This document shows, piece after piece, positions 26,932-37,010 of a DNA stretch of 52,156 bases. Within the stretch, counting starts at the first letter, position 1. Each line of letters begins with the position of its first letter. Source of the stretch: Pseudomonadota bacterium (GTDB taxonomy: Bacteria; Pseudomonadota; Alphaproteobacteria; Micropepsales; Micropepsaceae); assembly GCA_021851325.1 (NCBI GenBank), contig JAJZDZ010000020.1:1-52156 (forward strand), written 5' to 3'. The translations under genes and the position numbers were made by a program. The notes beneath the pieces were generated by a model. It was not told where the DNA came from. It worked only from the letters and a program-made list of their open reading frames with translations, and made no database searches.

Positions 26932-27070
26932 GCCTCACTCCAACGCTGCGCTACGAGGGGCCGCATGGTGAGGCTTGGCACGGCTCCGTCAAGACGGAGG
27001 AAAAAACTTTGTCCTTGAGACCGCCGCTGCAATCAGGCCCATTGGCAGGGTTGTCTTCATCCAGCTGGCC

Positions 27071-28573
27071 ATGGCCGCGACTGCAACGGTAATTCATACC
27101 TGCGCCCTTGGGCGGCTCAGAGGGATTTGTCAAAGCGGCATCCTGCGCTTTTCCGGCATACCCTATGGTCGGGCCCAGCGCTGGCACCTGCCCGAGCCCA
27201 CCGAGCCCTGGAGCGGCGTGCGCGATGCCACAAGATTTGGTCCGGTCTGCCCGCAGGCACCAAGCCGGCTCGACCGCCTCCTGGGCCAGGGGCAGAGCAT
27301 GCAGTCCGAAGACTGCCTCCACCTGAACATCTGGACGCCGGGACTTGCCGGACGCCGCCCGGTGATGGTGTGGCTGCATGGTGGCGCCTTTGTCTTCGGT
27401 GCCGGCAGCCAGAGCCTCTATGACGGTCGGCTCCTTGCCGCCCAGGACGTGGTGGTGGTCACGCTCAATTATCGCCTCGGGGCCTTCGGGTTTGTCGCGC
27501 TGAACCGGGTGAGCGACGGCGTCCTGCCGGCAACCGGCTGTGAAGGCCTCGCCGATCAAATGCTGGCGCTGGACTGGGTCCACCGCAATATCGCGGATTT
27601 TGGCGGCGATCCGGACAATGTCACGCTGTTTGGCGAATCGGCGGGCGCCATGAGCATTGGCGCATTGCTGAGTGCGCCCCTGGCACGAGGCCTGTTTCAC
27701 AAGGCCATCCTGCAGTCCGGCGCCGCCCACATCGGTCACGCGCCCGCGCGGGCTGAACAGGTGGGGGCAGCCCTTCTTGCCGCTCTCGGCCTTGAGCGTC
27801 GTAGCGCCGCACGTGCCCTCGAGCTCCCGGCCCATACCATCCTCGCCGCTCAGAACCTGGTTCAGACCAGCAGCCGGCGTCGTCGCCTTCCCTATCGCCT
27901 GGGCACACTGCCGTTTCAGCCGGTGGTCGACGGCAGGCTCTTGCCGCAGCTCCCGGTCGCTGCCATCCGCGCCGGCACTGCTGCCGGCATCCCCCTTCTG
28001 GGCGGCACCAATCGCGACGAATGGAAACTCTTTACCGGTGTCAATCCGAGGCTGCGGCTGATGCGCAAGGAGGATTTTCGCGCGCGCGTGATGCGCTTTG
28101 GCAAAGATGCGGCACCTGACTTGCTGGCCGCCTATGAAGGCCCGTCAGCCTTCGAGCAGTTCAACGCCTTCATGACCGACAAGGTGTTTGCCGAACCCTG
28201 CCGACGCCTTCTGGAGGCCCAGAGCCGTCACGCCCCGAGCTTTGCCTATCGCTGCGACTGGAGCTCGAGATTTCTGGGTGGGGCCATGGGAGCCTGCCAT
28301 GGCATCGAACTGGGCTTTCTTTTCGGAGCCTATCGCACCGGTCTTCCCGGCACCTTCTTCGGTCAGGGCGCCAACGCCGACGCCCTGTCCGCGGCGCTGC
28401 TGAGGTCCTGGGCCGCTTTTGCCCGCAGCGGCACGCCAGGCTGGCCCACCTACCAGCCCGACACCCGCCGCACCATGATCTTTGGCCAGAGCCCGCCGCA
28501 TCTGCACGACCGGCCGCAGGAGGCGCGTCGCCTGGCCTTTGCGGCCATTGCCGACCCCCGCCTTGGTCCGTGA
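27071..28573 (+). CDS. Type B carboxylesterase
   Basis: 500-residue alpha/beta hydrolase of the carboxylesterase/para-nitrobenzyl esterase family. Visible: FSGIPYGRAQRW, SEDCLHLNIWTP, the oxyanion-hole HGGAFVFGAG, LNYRLGAFGF, the nucleophile elbow GESAGAMSIGALL, the acidic residue near GGTNRDEWKLF, and the catalytic His in GACHGIELGFLFG. The frame extends to 26975, but the ATG at 27071 begins the usual TVIHTCALGRLRG N-terminus. There is no signal peptide, so it is probably cytosolic. Natural substrate unknown. Confidence 0.9.
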   Translation: MAATATVIHTCALGRLRGICQSGILRFSGIPYGRAQRWHLPEPTEPWSGVRDATRFGPVCPQAPSRLDRLLGQGQSMQSEDCLHLNIWTPGLAGRRPVMVWLHGGAFVFGAGSQSLYDGRLLAAQDVVVVTLNYRLGAFGFVALNRVSDGVLPATGCEGLADQMLALDWVHRNIADFGGDPDNVTLFGESAGAMSIGALLSAPLARGLFHKAILQSGAAHIGHAPARAEQVGAALLAALGLERRSAARALELPAHTILAAQNLVQTSSRRRRLPYRLGTLPFQPVVDGRLLPQLPVAAIRAGTAAGIPLLGGTNRDEWKLFTGVNPRLRLMRKEDFRARVMRFGKDAAPDLLAAYEGPSAFEQFNAFMTDKVFAEPCRRLLEAQSRHAPSFAYRCDWSSRFLGGAMGACHGIELGFLFGAYRTGLPGTFFGQGANADALSAALLRSWAAFARSGTPGWPTYQPDTRRTMIFGQSPPHLHDRPQEARRLAFAAIADPRLGP

Positions 28574-28617
28574 ACGAAACCGCAGCACCTCGCGCTCAAA
28601 CCGGATAAGCTGAGGCC

Positions 28618-30687
28618 ATGATGGCGAATCGCGTTCTCGGCAATTTTCCCGTGCCACCCGGCGGATGGCGTTATCTCGCCCTCGTGCTCGTGCTTGTCGC
28701 ACTTCTGGCCGCCGCGCTTGGCGTTGGCGCTCCACATGCGGCAAGCTGGGCCGGTCTTGCTCTGGCTACCGCAGTGGGGATGCTGGCGGGCTTTTTTCTC
28801 TTCCGGTTGTGGACGGAGGAGCGCTTTGCCGCTGGCAGCAGCCATCAGATCGCCGCCGCGGCCGCACGGGCCAATGTCGCCTGGGCGATCACCACGGCCG
28901 ATGGCAGTGTCGGCGATTGCAACCTCGCCTATCGCACGATGATCGGCTGCGCCCCGGACGCCGTGCCGGCTCCGCCTGAGCTGGCTCTCGTCCAGGACGC
29001 CTCAGCAGCCGTGCTTTATCGCCTGAGCCGCAAGGCCGCCCAGGGCGAGTGTGGCGAAGAAAGTTTCGAACTTGCTCCGGGCCTGCAGCTTCTGGCCGCC
29101 GTGCGTCCTCTCAAAGGCGGGCGTACCGCCTGGTGGTTCACCCCGAGCCTGGCTGCCATCAGCACCTCGGCGCCGGTTGAGGCGCCAGCTCCAAGCCCTC
29201 CCGCGAGCCTCTTTGCCGATGCTCCGATCGGCATGGCACAAGCCAGTGCCGATGGCGTCATTCGCGCCAGCAATGCAGCATTTCATAGCTTTTTTGCCAG
29301 CGCGGTGGATGGCCGCGACCTCGCGACGCTGATCGAGCCCGCCGACCAAGGTGCAGTACGCGCCCTCTTCGCCGCAGCCCTGGCCGGTGACGCCCGTCCT
29401 GCACCAACCGAAATTCGCGTAGCCGGACAGCACGAGCGCATGGGCGAACTCTTTGCCTGCCGCCAGGATGAGGGCCAGGTCACACTTTACCTGATCGATA
29501 TTTCGCAACAAAAGGCCCTCGAGCTGCGCTTTGCGCAAAGTCAGAAGATGGAAGCTGTCGGCCAGCTCGCCGGCGGCGTCGCCCATGACTTCAACAACCA
29601 TCTGACCGTCATCATTGGCAGTTCCGAACTCTTGATGATGCGTCACAGCGCCGGGGATCCCTCGTTCAACGAGATCAACGAAATCCATCAGAACGCATTG
29701 CGCGCTGCAGCCCTCGTCAGCCAGCTTCTGGCCTTCTCGCGCAAACAGACACTGCAGCCCAAACTGCTGTCCTTGCGGGACGTGCTCGGCGAAGTGGCTG
29801 TCATGCTGCGTCGCCTGCTGCGCGAAGGCATTGAACTGAAGCTCGAGCACGGCGCCGAGCTGTGGAGTGTTCATGCCGACGAAACCCAGATCTCCAACGC
29901 GATCATCAATCTCGTCGTCAACGCCCGTGATGCCATGCCCAAGGGCGGTACGGTGACCATCCGCACCTGCAATGAGACCGTTACCAAGGCGGTGGCGATG
30001 GGTACCGGGGTCATGCCCATCGGCGAATATGTGCGCATCGATGTCGCCGATACCGGCACCGGTATCACGCCCGAACATCTGGGCAAGATCTTTGACCCGT
30101 TCTTCACCACCAAGCCGACCGGACAGGGAACCGGCCTTGGACTTGCCACAGTCTATGGCATCGTCAAGCAGACCGGCGGGTTTATCTCGGTTACCTCCGA
30201 GCTTGGCAAGGGAACCTGTTTTCGGATCTTCCTGCCGCGCTTTACCGGCGAAGCCCAGGCCCCGGCCCCCGCTGCCGCCGTTCCCGCCGACGTCACCGGC
30301 GCCGATACCATTCTGCTCGTCGAGGACGAAGATGCGGTGCGCAGTTTTGCCGCCCGCGCCTTGCGCATGCGCGGCTATGAGGTGCTGGAGGCCATGGGCG
30401 GCGAAGAAGCCCTGGAAATTGTCAGGAAGCGTGCTGGCGTCATCCATCTGCTCATCACCGATGTGGTGATGCCCAATATGGATGGACCGACTTTGGTGCG
30501 CACCGTCAAACGTCTCAAACCCGATATCCGCGTTATCTTCATGTCGGGCTACGCGGAAGAAGCCTTCCGCCGCAATGAAGAGAACGCGGCCAATCTTCAC
30601 TTCCTGCCCAAACCGTTCGGCCTCAAGCAGCTCGCCGCCAAGGTCAAGGAAGTGTTGTCGCTGCCGGCACAGAGCGAACTGTCCTAA
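28618..30687 (+). CDS. cckA: Hybrid sensor histidine kinase of the CckA type
   Basis: Membrane hybrid kinase that in alphaproteobacteria feeds the ChpT-CtrA phosphorelay controlling cell cycle and flagellar genes. Of 689 residues, two transmembrane helices lie near 17-60, two divergent PAS-like regions follow, then HisKA with the phospho-accepting His in [20 protein letters not shown], HATPase_c boxes ([38 protein letters not shown]) and a C-terminal receiver ([16 protein letters not shown], phospho-Asp in [13 protein letters not shown], Lys in FLPKPF). The VAHDFNN H-box and terminal receiver are the CckA hallmarks. It is convergent with the alpha/beta hydrolase, overlapping by 4 nt. Confidence 0.92.
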   Translation: MMANRVLGNFPVPPGGWRYLALVLVLVALLAAALGVGAPHAASWAGLALATAVGMLAGFFLFRLWTEERFAAGSSHQIAAAAARANVAWAITTADGSVGDCNLAYRTMIGCAPDAVPAPPELALVQDASAAVLYRLSRKAAQGECGEESFELAPGLQLLAAVRPLKGGRTAWWFTPSLAAISTSAPVEAPAPSPPASLFADAPIGMAQASADGVIRASNAAFHSFFASAVDGRDLATLIEPADQGAVRALFAAALAGDARPAPTEIRVAGQHERMGELFACRQDEGQVTLYLIDISQQKALELRFAQSQKMEAVGQLAGGVAHDFNNHLTVIIGSSELLMMRHSAGDPSFNEINEIHQNALRAAALVSQLLAFSRKQTLQPKLLSLRDVLGEVAVMLRRLLREGIELKLEHGAELWSVHADETQISNAIINLVVNARDAMPKGGTVTIRTCNETVTKAVAMGTGVMPIGEYVRIDVADTGTGITPEHLGKIFDPFFTTKPTGQGTGLGLATVYGIVKQTGGFISVTSELGKGTCFRIFLPRFTGEAQAPAPAAAVPADVTGADTILLVEDEDAVRSFAARALRMRGYEVLEAMGGEEALEIVRKRAGVIHLLITDVVMPNMDGPTLVRTVKRLKPDIRVIFMSGYAEEAFRRNEENAANLHFLPKPFGLKQLAAKVKEVLSLPAQSELS

Positions 30688-31487
30688 GCCGCACGTCCGT
30701 CTGGCTGCGCCGCCTCGGCGTCAGCATGAAGCCGGCTCAGCCAGAACAGGGTCTGCGCTGCCAGCTTTTCCCAGCCCGGTTCCAGGATCAGCCAATGGGA
30801 CGCGCCCTTGAGCTCGCGATACTGTGCCCGTCCACGATAGCGCCGCGCGATGCGCCGCACGGTAGCAGCCGGCGTGATCGGATCCTGCCCGCCCGCCACA
30901 CACAGGATCGGACAGGCGACGTGACGCGGATCGACAGAGGTCGCCCGCGACAGATCGAATGGCCAATGCAGAATTTCGAACATGGCAAGACCGGATTCAG
31001 AAACCAGACGCGACAGCGTGGCCGCCCGCAGGTCAGGAGCAAGACTGTCCAGTCCACAGGCCGCCAGCCAGCGGTCCGGTCGCAGCGGCCGGCGCCAGAA
31101 GTCACCAGCCAGAAACAGCGCCTGTGCACTCAGAAGCTCGAACAGGCTCGATGGCCACACGCCCCAGGGCGCCGACGGTGCAAGCAGGACAAGAGCCCGG
31201 GCCTTGCCGCGGGCCGCCAGCATCTGCGCCAGCAGCCCGCCCATCGAGTGGCCAACGATCACCGGCAGATCTGAAAGACCGTCGATCAGCCGGCCAAGAT
31301 CCTCGGCATAATCGAGGACACCGAGACGTCCGAGAGCGGCAGGATCAGCGCTGGCCCCATGGTGGCGCAGATCCGGGGTCAGCACCGCGTAGCCGGCATC
31401 GCGGAAGCGCCCAGCCCAGCCCTCAAACACCCAGCCACCACAGAAGGCGCCGTGAATCATGACAATCGGCGGTTTGGCAGCGCTCAT
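30684..31487 (-). CDS. Alpha/beta hydrolase
   Basis: 267-residue alpha/beta-fold hydrolase, substrate unknown. Conserved pieces: [19 protein letters not shown] (oxyanion HG), [10 protein letters not shown], nucleophile elbow [15 protein letters not shown], acid in [12 protein letters not shown], and the catalytic His in [14 protein letters not shown]. The ATG overlaps the rppH stop by 4 nt, so it is the distal gene of the ctpA/deacetylase/rppH run. Its 3' end overlaps cckA on the other strand. Confidence 0.88.
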   Translation of the reverse strand: MSAAKPPIVMIHGAFCGGWVFEGWAGRFRDAGYAVLTPDLRHHGASADPAALGRLGVLDYAEDLGRLIDGLSDLPVIVGHSMGGLLAQMLAARGKARALVLLAPSAPWGVWPSSLFELLSAQALFLAGDFWRRPLRPDRWLAACGLDSLAPDLRAATLSRLVSESGLAMFEILHWPFDLSRATSVDPRHVACPILCVAGGQDPITPAATVRRIARRYRGRAQYRELKGASHWLILEPGWEKLAAQTLFWLSRLHADAEAAQPDGRAA

Positions 31488-31999
31488 GGCTGGGCAAAAG
31501 CAAGATCCCGGAATTGCGCGATCACCTGATTATAGGTGTCACGCTTGAACGGGACGATGAGCCGCGGCAGCGCTTCCATCGCCAGCCATTTCCACTCCGC
31601 GAATTCCGGCACCTCCGTGGCCACATTGATGTCGCTGTCGTCGCCGGTAAAGCGCAGCGCCAGCCATTTTTGCCGTTGCCCACGATAGCGTCCGTGCAAG
31701 GCGACACCAAGCAGGTGCACCGGCAGGTCGTAGCAGAGCCAGTCAGGATGCTCGCGCAGGACCTCGGCCTTGTCGGTACCGATCTCTTCCCTCAACTCGC
31801 GCAGCGCCGCCGCGCGCGGACTTTCGCCGTCATCGATGCCGCCTTGCGGCATCTGCCAGCCTTCCACGGTCTGTTCGATACGACGGCCGACAAACACGAG
31901 GCCCTCGCGATTGATCAGCATCATGCCAACACAAGGCCGATAGGGCAGGTCTTCATGGCGCAACATGTGCCCGGAGCGAATGGGATGGCGGGACATCAC
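31484..31999 (-). CDS. rppH: RNA pyrophosphohydrolase (Nudix)
   Basis: Removes pyrophosphate from 5'-triphosphorylated mRNA, starting RNase E-dependent decay. The 171-residue protein has [21 protein letters not shown], the substrate-loop [13 protein letters not shown] and a complete Nudix box G53-x5-E59-x7-R67E68-x2-E71E72-x-G74, then the family C-terminal [13 protein letters not shown]. The start is uncertain: GTG at 31999 followed by ATG at 31996, or ATG at 31966 ([14 protein letters not shown]), which better matches family length; none has a clear ribosome site. It follows the deacetylase gene by 10 nt. Confidence 0.93.
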   Translation of the reverse strand: MMSRHPIRSGHMLRHEDLPYRPCVGMMLINREGLVFVGRRIEQTVEGWQMPQGGIDDGESPRAAALRELREEIGTDKAEVLREHPDWLCYDLPVHLLGVALHGRYRGQRQKWLALRFTGDDSDINVATEVPEFAEWKWLAMEALPRLIVPFKRDTYNQVIAQFRDLAFAQP

Positions 32000-32009
32000 G
32001 GCCGTCTGT

Positions 32010-33095
32010 TCAAGGCTTCGAATTAACTATGGACGATGCGGGCACCAGAACAAAGCCCTGTCCGCGCAGTCCCCGGGCCCAGGCAGCCACATGGCTGAGC
32101 GTCACCGGATAGAGCGAGCCTGTAGCCACCGCTTCACCTGCGTGGCGGGCCAGGCGTTCCAGTTTGGTCAGACGCTGATCGATGGCCGCTGGTGCGGCCA
32201 CACCATCAAGGCGCAGATCACTCCTGACATAGGGGGCCTTCAGCTGGAGCGCCACATTCTGTGCCAGCGCACCCTTGGAACTGTCAAAAAACATCAGCCC
32301 GCGAGCGGCCAGAAAACTCAGTACCGGCTCCAGGGCGAGCGGTTCCGCCAGAAAGCGCCCGCCCATCAGGTTGGTGACGCCGACATAGCCGGTTGCCCGG
32401 GTCAATACCCATTTGAGGCGGGCAAGATTGTCGTCGGCGCTGAGGTTCGGGCGCAAGGAGTGGGGACCGGCGTCGCTGTCGGGAAAATTCCGCGGTTCCA
32501 TAGGAACCTCGAGGAGCACCTCATGGCCCTTGCGCCGCGCCAGACGCAGCCAGTGATCGAGCCTCGTGCCATAGGGGGCGAACGCCAGCGTCACTGCCGG
32601 CGGCAGTTCGTCGATCGCCGCCTTGGTGGCGCGCCCGTCAAGGCCAAGCCCGGTGATGACGATCGCGATCTTGATCCCACGCATGGCGCCAAAGGGCGGG
32701 GCATAGGCGGCAAGCGGCGTACGCCCGTCGGCGGCAATTCGGGGCAAGGGTCCTTCTGGCGTGCTTTCGATCAGTGCCGGATCCGCCATCAGTGCCTTGC
32801 CGGCATAGACCGGAAGAGTAGGTTCCGGCGGCAGCGAAGCGGCCTTGGGCTGCGGTGTCAGAGCCGCCGCAGGCGGCGGCGCCGGCGGTACTGGTGCCAC
32901 TGCGGCCGGCGTCAGGGTCAGGGTGACGCGCGCCAGCGGCTGGGCCGGTGGTTGCCCGAATAGAGCGATGGCCGCAACCAGCGCCCCCAGAACAGCAATG
33001 GTGGCAAGAACGGCCAATGCCAGAGGATGGAAGACGCGACTGGCGCCCACGCGGCGCTGCGACGGCCCATCCTCGTTTTGACTGCGCAAGGCCAT
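32010..33095 (-). CDS. Divergent polysaccharide deacetylase family protein
   Basis: 361-residue envelope protein. An N-terminal anchor helix ([23 protein letters not shown], about 24-46) is followed by a Pro/Ala linker and the divergent polysaccharide deacetylase domain from about 138: [63 protein letters not shown]. The metal-binding histidines of classical NodB deacetylases are not obvious, as in this family, so catalysis is unproven. It lies between ctpA and rppH, a common alphaproteobacterial order that suggests a peptidoglycan- or envelope-linked role. Confidence 0.9.
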   Translation of the reverse strand: MALRSQNEDGPSQRRVGASRVFHPLALAVLATIAVLGALVAAIALFGQPPAQPLARVTLTLTPAAVAPVPPAPPPAAALTPQPKAASLPPEPTLPVYAGKALMADPALIESTPEGPLPRIAADGRTPLAAYAPPFGAMRGIKIAIVITGLGLDGRATKAAIDELPPAVTLAFAPYGTRLDHWLRLARRKGHEVLLEVPMEPRNFPDSDAGPHSLRPNLSADDNLARLKWVLTRATGYVGVTNLMGGRFLAEPLALEPVLSFLAARGLMFFDSSKGALAQNVALQLKAPYVRSDLRLDGVAAPAAIDQRLTKLERLARHAGEAVATGSLYPVTLSHVAAWARGLRGQGFVLVPASSIVNSKP

Positions 33096-33252
33096 GAACC
33101 ACTCTCAGGTCGGTATGGTTACCGGGGGGGTTAAGAGCGGCTGTCGGATCCCGCCAGCCGCCTGGACTGCCAAAGTCGTTGCGCCCATCTGCCGCGATGC
33201 CGGGCGGTCAGGAGCGGGCGCGCAAGCCTGCTCCGTTGCGCCGTCTGACCCC

Positions 33253-34575
33253 TCAGTCCTGCCGCGCCGGCTTGTTCAGCATCATCGGCTTGGTGGTGAC
33301 GAAGGAGACCGTCTTGCGTCCACGCAGCAGATCGAGCGCGTATTCAAGCTGGAAATCCTTGTAGGTTTTGCCAGGCGCCGGACGGATCACCGGAATCGCG
33401 TGCTCCTCCTCCGGATTCTGTTCGGCCAGATGACCGGGCAGATCAACTTCATGCGGACGCTCGATGGCTGGCAGTTCCTTGTCCGATTCGGCAACAGCGA
33501 TATCCGGCTGGATGCCGGTGTCCTGGATCGAATGACCGGAGGGCGTGTAGTAGCGCGCGGTGGTCAGCCGCAGCGCGCCGCCGCCATTGCCGAGCGGGAT
33601 GATGGTCTGCACCGATCCCTTGCCGAACGAGGTCATGCCAAGGATGGTAGCCCGCTTGTTGTCCTGAAGAGCACCCGAGACGATTTCTGCGGCGCTCGCG
33701 GTGCCACCGTTGATCAGTACGATGATGGGCTTGCCATCCATGATGTCACCTGGATGGGCGTCAAAGCGCTGGGTGTCCTCAGGATGACGGCCACGGGTGG
33801 AGACGATTTCGCCAGAGTTGAGCATGTCGTCCGAAACGCGAATCGCCTGATCAAGCAGCCCGCCCGGATTGTTGCGCAGATCGAGAATGTAGCCCTCGAT
33901 ATGCGACGGCCCGATCTGCTTTTTCAGTGCTGCAACAGCCTTGCGCAGGCCCGAATCCGTGCGCTCGTTGAAAGCTGTCAGGCGGATATAGCCGATATCG
34001 CCTTCACGATGCCAGCGCACGCTGTCGACCTTTACGATCGCCCGCGTCATGGTCACGTTGAACGGCTTCTTCATGCCGCGGCGCAGGATCGTGACGGTGA
34101 TCTTTGACCCCACTGGTCCGCGCATCTTGTCGATCGCGGCATTCAGATCGAGGCCCTCAATGGGAACGCCATTGACCGCAGCGATATAATCACCGGGTTT
34201 GATTCCGGCTTTTGCCGCCGGCGTGCCGTCGATCGGCGAAATCACTTTGATCAGCCCATCCTGCATCGTCACTTCGATGCCAAGACCGCCAAACTGGCCA
34301 CGGGTCTGGATCTGCATATCGGAAAACGACTTGGCGTCCATGTATCCGGAATGCGGATCGAGCGACGACACCATGCCCTGAATGGCGTAGTCGATCAGCT
34401 TCCGGTCGGAGACGGGCGTGACATAGTCGGCCCGCACCCGTTCAAACGCTTGCGAAAACAGATCGAGCTGGCGATAGGCGTCATGGTTGCTCGCGCCCAT
34501 GGCAACCGGAAACAGCCATAGCGCTGCGGCAAATCCAACCGCCATGCACGCACCGCCGAACAAAATACGCTTCAT
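33253..34575 (-). CDS. ctpA: Carboxy-terminal processing peptidase (S41 family)
   Basis: 440-residue periplasmic serine protease. A signal/anchor (ILFGGACMAVGFAAALWLF) is followed by a PDZ domain (RGQFGGLGIEV ... PGDYIAAVNGVPIEGL) and the S41 core with the catalytic Ser in INGGTASAAEIVSGALQD and Lys in GMTSFGKGSVQTI; RNNPGGLLDQAI is also diagnostic. Its ATG overlaps the stop of the upstream envC-like gene by 4 nt, so the two are coupled; EnvC-type activators and CtpA proteases both act on cell-wall remodelling. A 157-nt gap separates it from the deacetylase gene. Confidence 0.95.
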   Translation of the reverse strand: MKRILFGGACMAVGFAAALWLFPVAMGASNHDAYRQLDLFSQAFERVRADYVTPVSDRKLIDYAIQGMVSSLDPHSGYMDAKSFSDMQIQTRGQFGGLGIEVTMQDGLIKVISPIDGTPAAKAGIKPGDYIAAVNGVPIEGLDLNAAIDKMRGPVGSKITVTILRRGMKKPFNVTMTRAIVKVDSVRWHREGDIGYIRLTAFNERTDSGLRKAVAALKKQIGPSHIEGYILDLRNNPGGLLDQAIRVSDDMLNSGEIVSTRGRHPEDTQRFDAHPGDIMDGKPIIVLINGGTASAAEIVSGALQDNKRATILGMTSFGKGSVQTIIPLGNGGGALRLTTARYYTPSGHSIQDTGIQPDIAVAESDKELPAIERPHEVDLPGHLAEQNPEEEHAIPVIRPAPGKTYKDFQLEYALDLLRGRKTVSFVTTKPMMLNKPARQD

Positions 34576-35852
34576 GATTTTTTCGCCTTCCGAAAACCAG
34601 ATTCCAGCCAGGGCAGCGGGCTCAGTGCCCGCATGCCGTGACGCAATTCAACATAGAGCGGATCGTGCTCCCGTCCCTCGGGCATGGTGCCGAGGGGTTC
34701 GCCCGTCAGCACGCCATCACCGACGCGCACACTCACCTTACCCAAACCAGCCAGCACCAGATCGTAGCCGTCGCCCAATTCCAAGATCAACACTTCACCG
34801 CTGCGCTGATAGGGGCCCGCGAACAGCACCCGCCCATCAGCGGGTGCCACAACTTCTGCTCCCGCGGAACTGAGAAAGCTGAGCCCCGGCGCCTGTGCTC
34901 CACCGACGCCAGCCCCAGGCATAGCGCCACGGACCAACTGACCTACCACGGGCCAGGCCAACGCGCCACGACGCGGCACAAAGGCAAGGCGCGGGCCCTG
35001 GGCGGACCCGGCAGGGTTCCGGCGTGCAGCGGCCCTCAGCTGGGCCACCTTGTGCAGCAACTGGCCAAGATCTTCTGCCTGGCGCGCGATTACAGCGTAT
35101 TTTGCCGCCAGTGTCGCATACTGTGCCGCGGCAGTATCGGCCTCGCCCTGCTTTGTCGCGAGAAGTTGATCAAGACGGGTACGGGCCTGGCGCAGCGCCT
35201 GGGCGGTAGCCATGCTCTGGGCGCGACGGCGGGTGAGCGATGCCTGCGTGCTGCGCACCGCCTCGAGCTGGCGGGCCAGCTTCGCAGCCGCCCCATAGAC
35301 CCGCGGCAGCGAAGCGCCCAAAAGCATATTCTGGCGCGCCGATGCCAGTGCGTCAGAGGCCGAAATCGCCAGCACCGGCGGCGCGTCGTGCTGGAGACGC
35401 TCGAGGAGGGCAAGAAGCCTCGTGACCTTGACCCGTTCGTGGGCAAAGCGCGCCCTTAGCTCTTGCTGGCGCAGGCTGAGCGCCACGATGGTCTGCCCGA
35501 GCCGGGCCTTCTGCGCCTCAAGCTGCTGTACCCGTCTGGCGGTCGTGATCAGTCTCTGCTGCAAGCTGGCGGCTTCGGCCTGAAGCCGCGCCGAGGTGGT
35601 CCGGGCCGTGTTCAGCTTCGGCTTGACCTTCGCGACTTCCCCGGCAAGCGCCTGGTAGCGGGCCTCGCTGGAGGGCAGGGTGGCAAAGCTGCTGGCGGGA
35701 ACGGCCTTTGAGAGGTCCGGAATATCGGTCAGCGAGGGACGGCCTTCAGCACTGTGGCGCGGCGCCGGCCCTTGGGCCGGGTCGGCGGCAAGCCGGGCGG
35801 TGGCAAGCACGGCCCCCAGAACAAGAACCAGCCAGTGCGCGGACCGGACCAT
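34572..35852 (-). CDS. EnvC-like murein hydrolase activator (degenerate LytM/M23 domain)
   Basis: 426-residue predicted periplasmic protein. A signal peptide (HWLVLVLGAVLATARLAA) precedes a long coiled coil (about residues 60-270, rich in Gln, Arg, Leu and Ala) and a C-terminal LytM domain (FLSSAGAEVVAPADGRVLFAGPYQ ... GEVLILELGDGYDLVLAGL ... YVELRHG). The zinc ligands of active M23 endopeptidases (H-x3-D and HxH) are missing, as in EnvC, so it should activate amidases rather than cut the wall. The frame opens with TTG at 35906, but the ATG at 35852 starts the signal peptide. It is coupled to ctpA. Confidence 0.88.
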   Translation of the reverse strand: MVRSAHWLVLVLGAVLATARLAADPAQGPAPRHSAEGRPSLTDIPDLSKAVPASSFATLPSSEARYQALAGEVAKVKPKLNTARTTSARLQAEAASLQQRLITTARRVQQLEAQKARLGQTIVALSLRQQELRARFAHERVKVTRLLALLERLQHDAPPVLAISASDALASARQNMLLGASLPRVYGAAAKLARQLEAVRSTQASLTRRRAQSMATAQALRQARTRLDQLLATKQGEADTAAAQYATLAAKYAVIARQAEDLGQLLHKVAQLRAAARRNPAGSAQGPRLAFVPRRGALAWPVVGQLVRGAMPGAGVGGAQAPGLSFLSSAGAEVVAPADGRVLFAGPYQRSGEVLILELGDGYDLVLAGLGKVSVRVGDGVLTGEPLGTMPEGREHDPLYVELRHGMRALSPLPWLESGFRKAKKS

Positions 35853-35912
35853 GGCCCGGTCGCGGCCTCTTCGTGGCTCTGCACCATCGCCGAGGACAGG
35901 AGGCAAGCTCTT

Positions 35913-36674
35913 TCAGCCTTTTGCTGTCTGCGCCTTGACGGCCGCAATCTTGGCCGCAAGTTCCTTTTCGTCGCCCAGATAGCGCGTGCTCACGCAGCGC
36001 AGATCGCCATCGAGATGATAGAGCTTGGGCACGCCGGTGGGAATATTGACGTCGGCAATGGCATCATCGCTGATGCCTTCCAGATGTTTCAGCAGGGCCC
36101 GCAGCGAATTGCCATGGGCGGCAACCAGCACCCGCCGTCCGGCCACAAGCTCCGGCACGATGACATCGTCCCAGTAGGGCAGCACCCGCGCCAGTACATC
36201 CTTGAGACACTCTCCCCGGGGCATTTCGGCCGCGCTGATATGGGCGTAGCGGGGATCCCGCCCGGGATAATCGGGCGACTGAAGCGTCACCGGAGGAGGC
36301 GGCACGTCATAGGACCGGCGCCACAGATGCACCTGCTCGGCGCCAAATTCCTCCACCGCCCGCTTCTTGTCCTGTCCGGTGAGCGCCCCGTAGTGCCGCT
36401 CATTGAGCCGCCAGTGCTTGAATTCAGGGATCCACATCTGATCAAGCTGTTCGAGGGCGAGCCACAGGGTGCGGATCGCCCGCGTCTGCATCGAGGTGAA
36501 GGCGACATCAAACCGCAGCCCCGCCTCTCGCAGCAGCCGGCCCGCGGTGCGCGCCTCCGCTTCGCCCTGCGCCGTCAGATTGACGTCGCGCCACCCGGTA
36601 AACAGATTGAGTTTGTTCCACTCGCTTTCGCCGTGGCGCAGCAAGACGAGCTGGGCATCATGATCCTGTGGCAA
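35913..36674 (-). CDS. gpmA: 2,3-bisphosphoglycerate-dependent phosphoglycerate mutase
   Basis: Interconverts 3- and 2-phosphoglycerate in glycolysis/gluconeogenesis. The 253-residue protein carries the phosphohistidine motif LVLLRHGESEWN, then FTGWRDVNLT, TSMQTRAIRTLWLALEQLDQMW, LNERHYGALTG, and the second His in VLVAAHGNSLRALLKHLEGISD. No in-frame ATG precedes the first motif; the start is TTG at 36674, with GGAAGG about 8 nt upstream. It lies 60 nt upstream of the envC-like gene on the same strand. Confidence 0.95.
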   Translation of the reverse strand: MPQDHDAQLVLLRHGESEWNKLNLFTGWRDVNLTAQGEAEARTAGRLLREAGLRFDVAFTSMQTRAIRTLWLALEQLDQMWIPEFKHWRLNERHYGALTGQDKKRAVEEFGAEQVHLWRRSYDVPPPPVTLQSPDYPGRDPRYAHISAAEMPRGECLKDVLARVLPYWDDVIVPELVAGRRVLVAAHGNSLRALLKHLEGISDDAIADVNIPTGVPKLYHLDGDLRCVSTRYLGDEKELAAKIAAVKAQTAKG

Positions 36675-37010
36675 CGAAACATCCTTCCCTTGAGGCGCGG
36701 GGCAAAAATAGGTGCAACGGCGTTGCTCTGTCCACGTCGCAAAAGGCGCCCTCAGCCGCGCCTGACGCGCGACCAGACCTGCCTTGGTGCCGCATCACCG
36801 CCGTCCTTCAAAGCGGGCAACGGCCCCAGCCGCAGACCCGGCCACGGGCTCGGCAGTGGGCAAGGCCCAGCCAGGTAGATTTTGCCGGGCGGCGGCCGAC
36901 GAGCCCACCCCGACACCAAAAAAGCCAGCGATTTCGCGGAGTTCTGTGCTCACCGGACGCGGCACGTTTCTGGCATGGGAGGAGCGGAGCTTGATCAGCA
37001 GAACGCGCGC
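36675..37010. other. Intergenic region between gpmA and flgI
   Basis: 336 nt between divergent gpmA and flgI. No gene supported: the flgI frame runs back to 36882, but that part lacks family residues. A sigma-54-like promoter for flgI lies at 36960-36975. The gpmA side carries only its ribosome site close to the start; I see no clear sigma-70 promoter. Confidence 0.6.
36960..36975 (+). promoter_or_regulatory. Sigma-54-type (-24/-12) promoter for flgI
   Basis: CGGCACGTTTCTGGCA matches the RpoN consensus TGGCACG-N4-TTGCA at most positions and has the essential GG-N10-GC spacing (GG at 36961-36962, GC at 36973-36974). The predicted start, about 12 nt on, would leave a leader of roughly 25 nt to the ATG at 37011. 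Flagellar hook-basal-body genes in Caulobacter-type bacteria use RpoN. Confidence 0.6.

Noticed and set aside
29002..30600. 532-codon open frame on the - strand opposite cckA
   Set aside because: It is a shadow of the cckA reading frame in GC-rich DNA; the + strand carries all histidine kinase motifs and the antisense protein resembles nothing.
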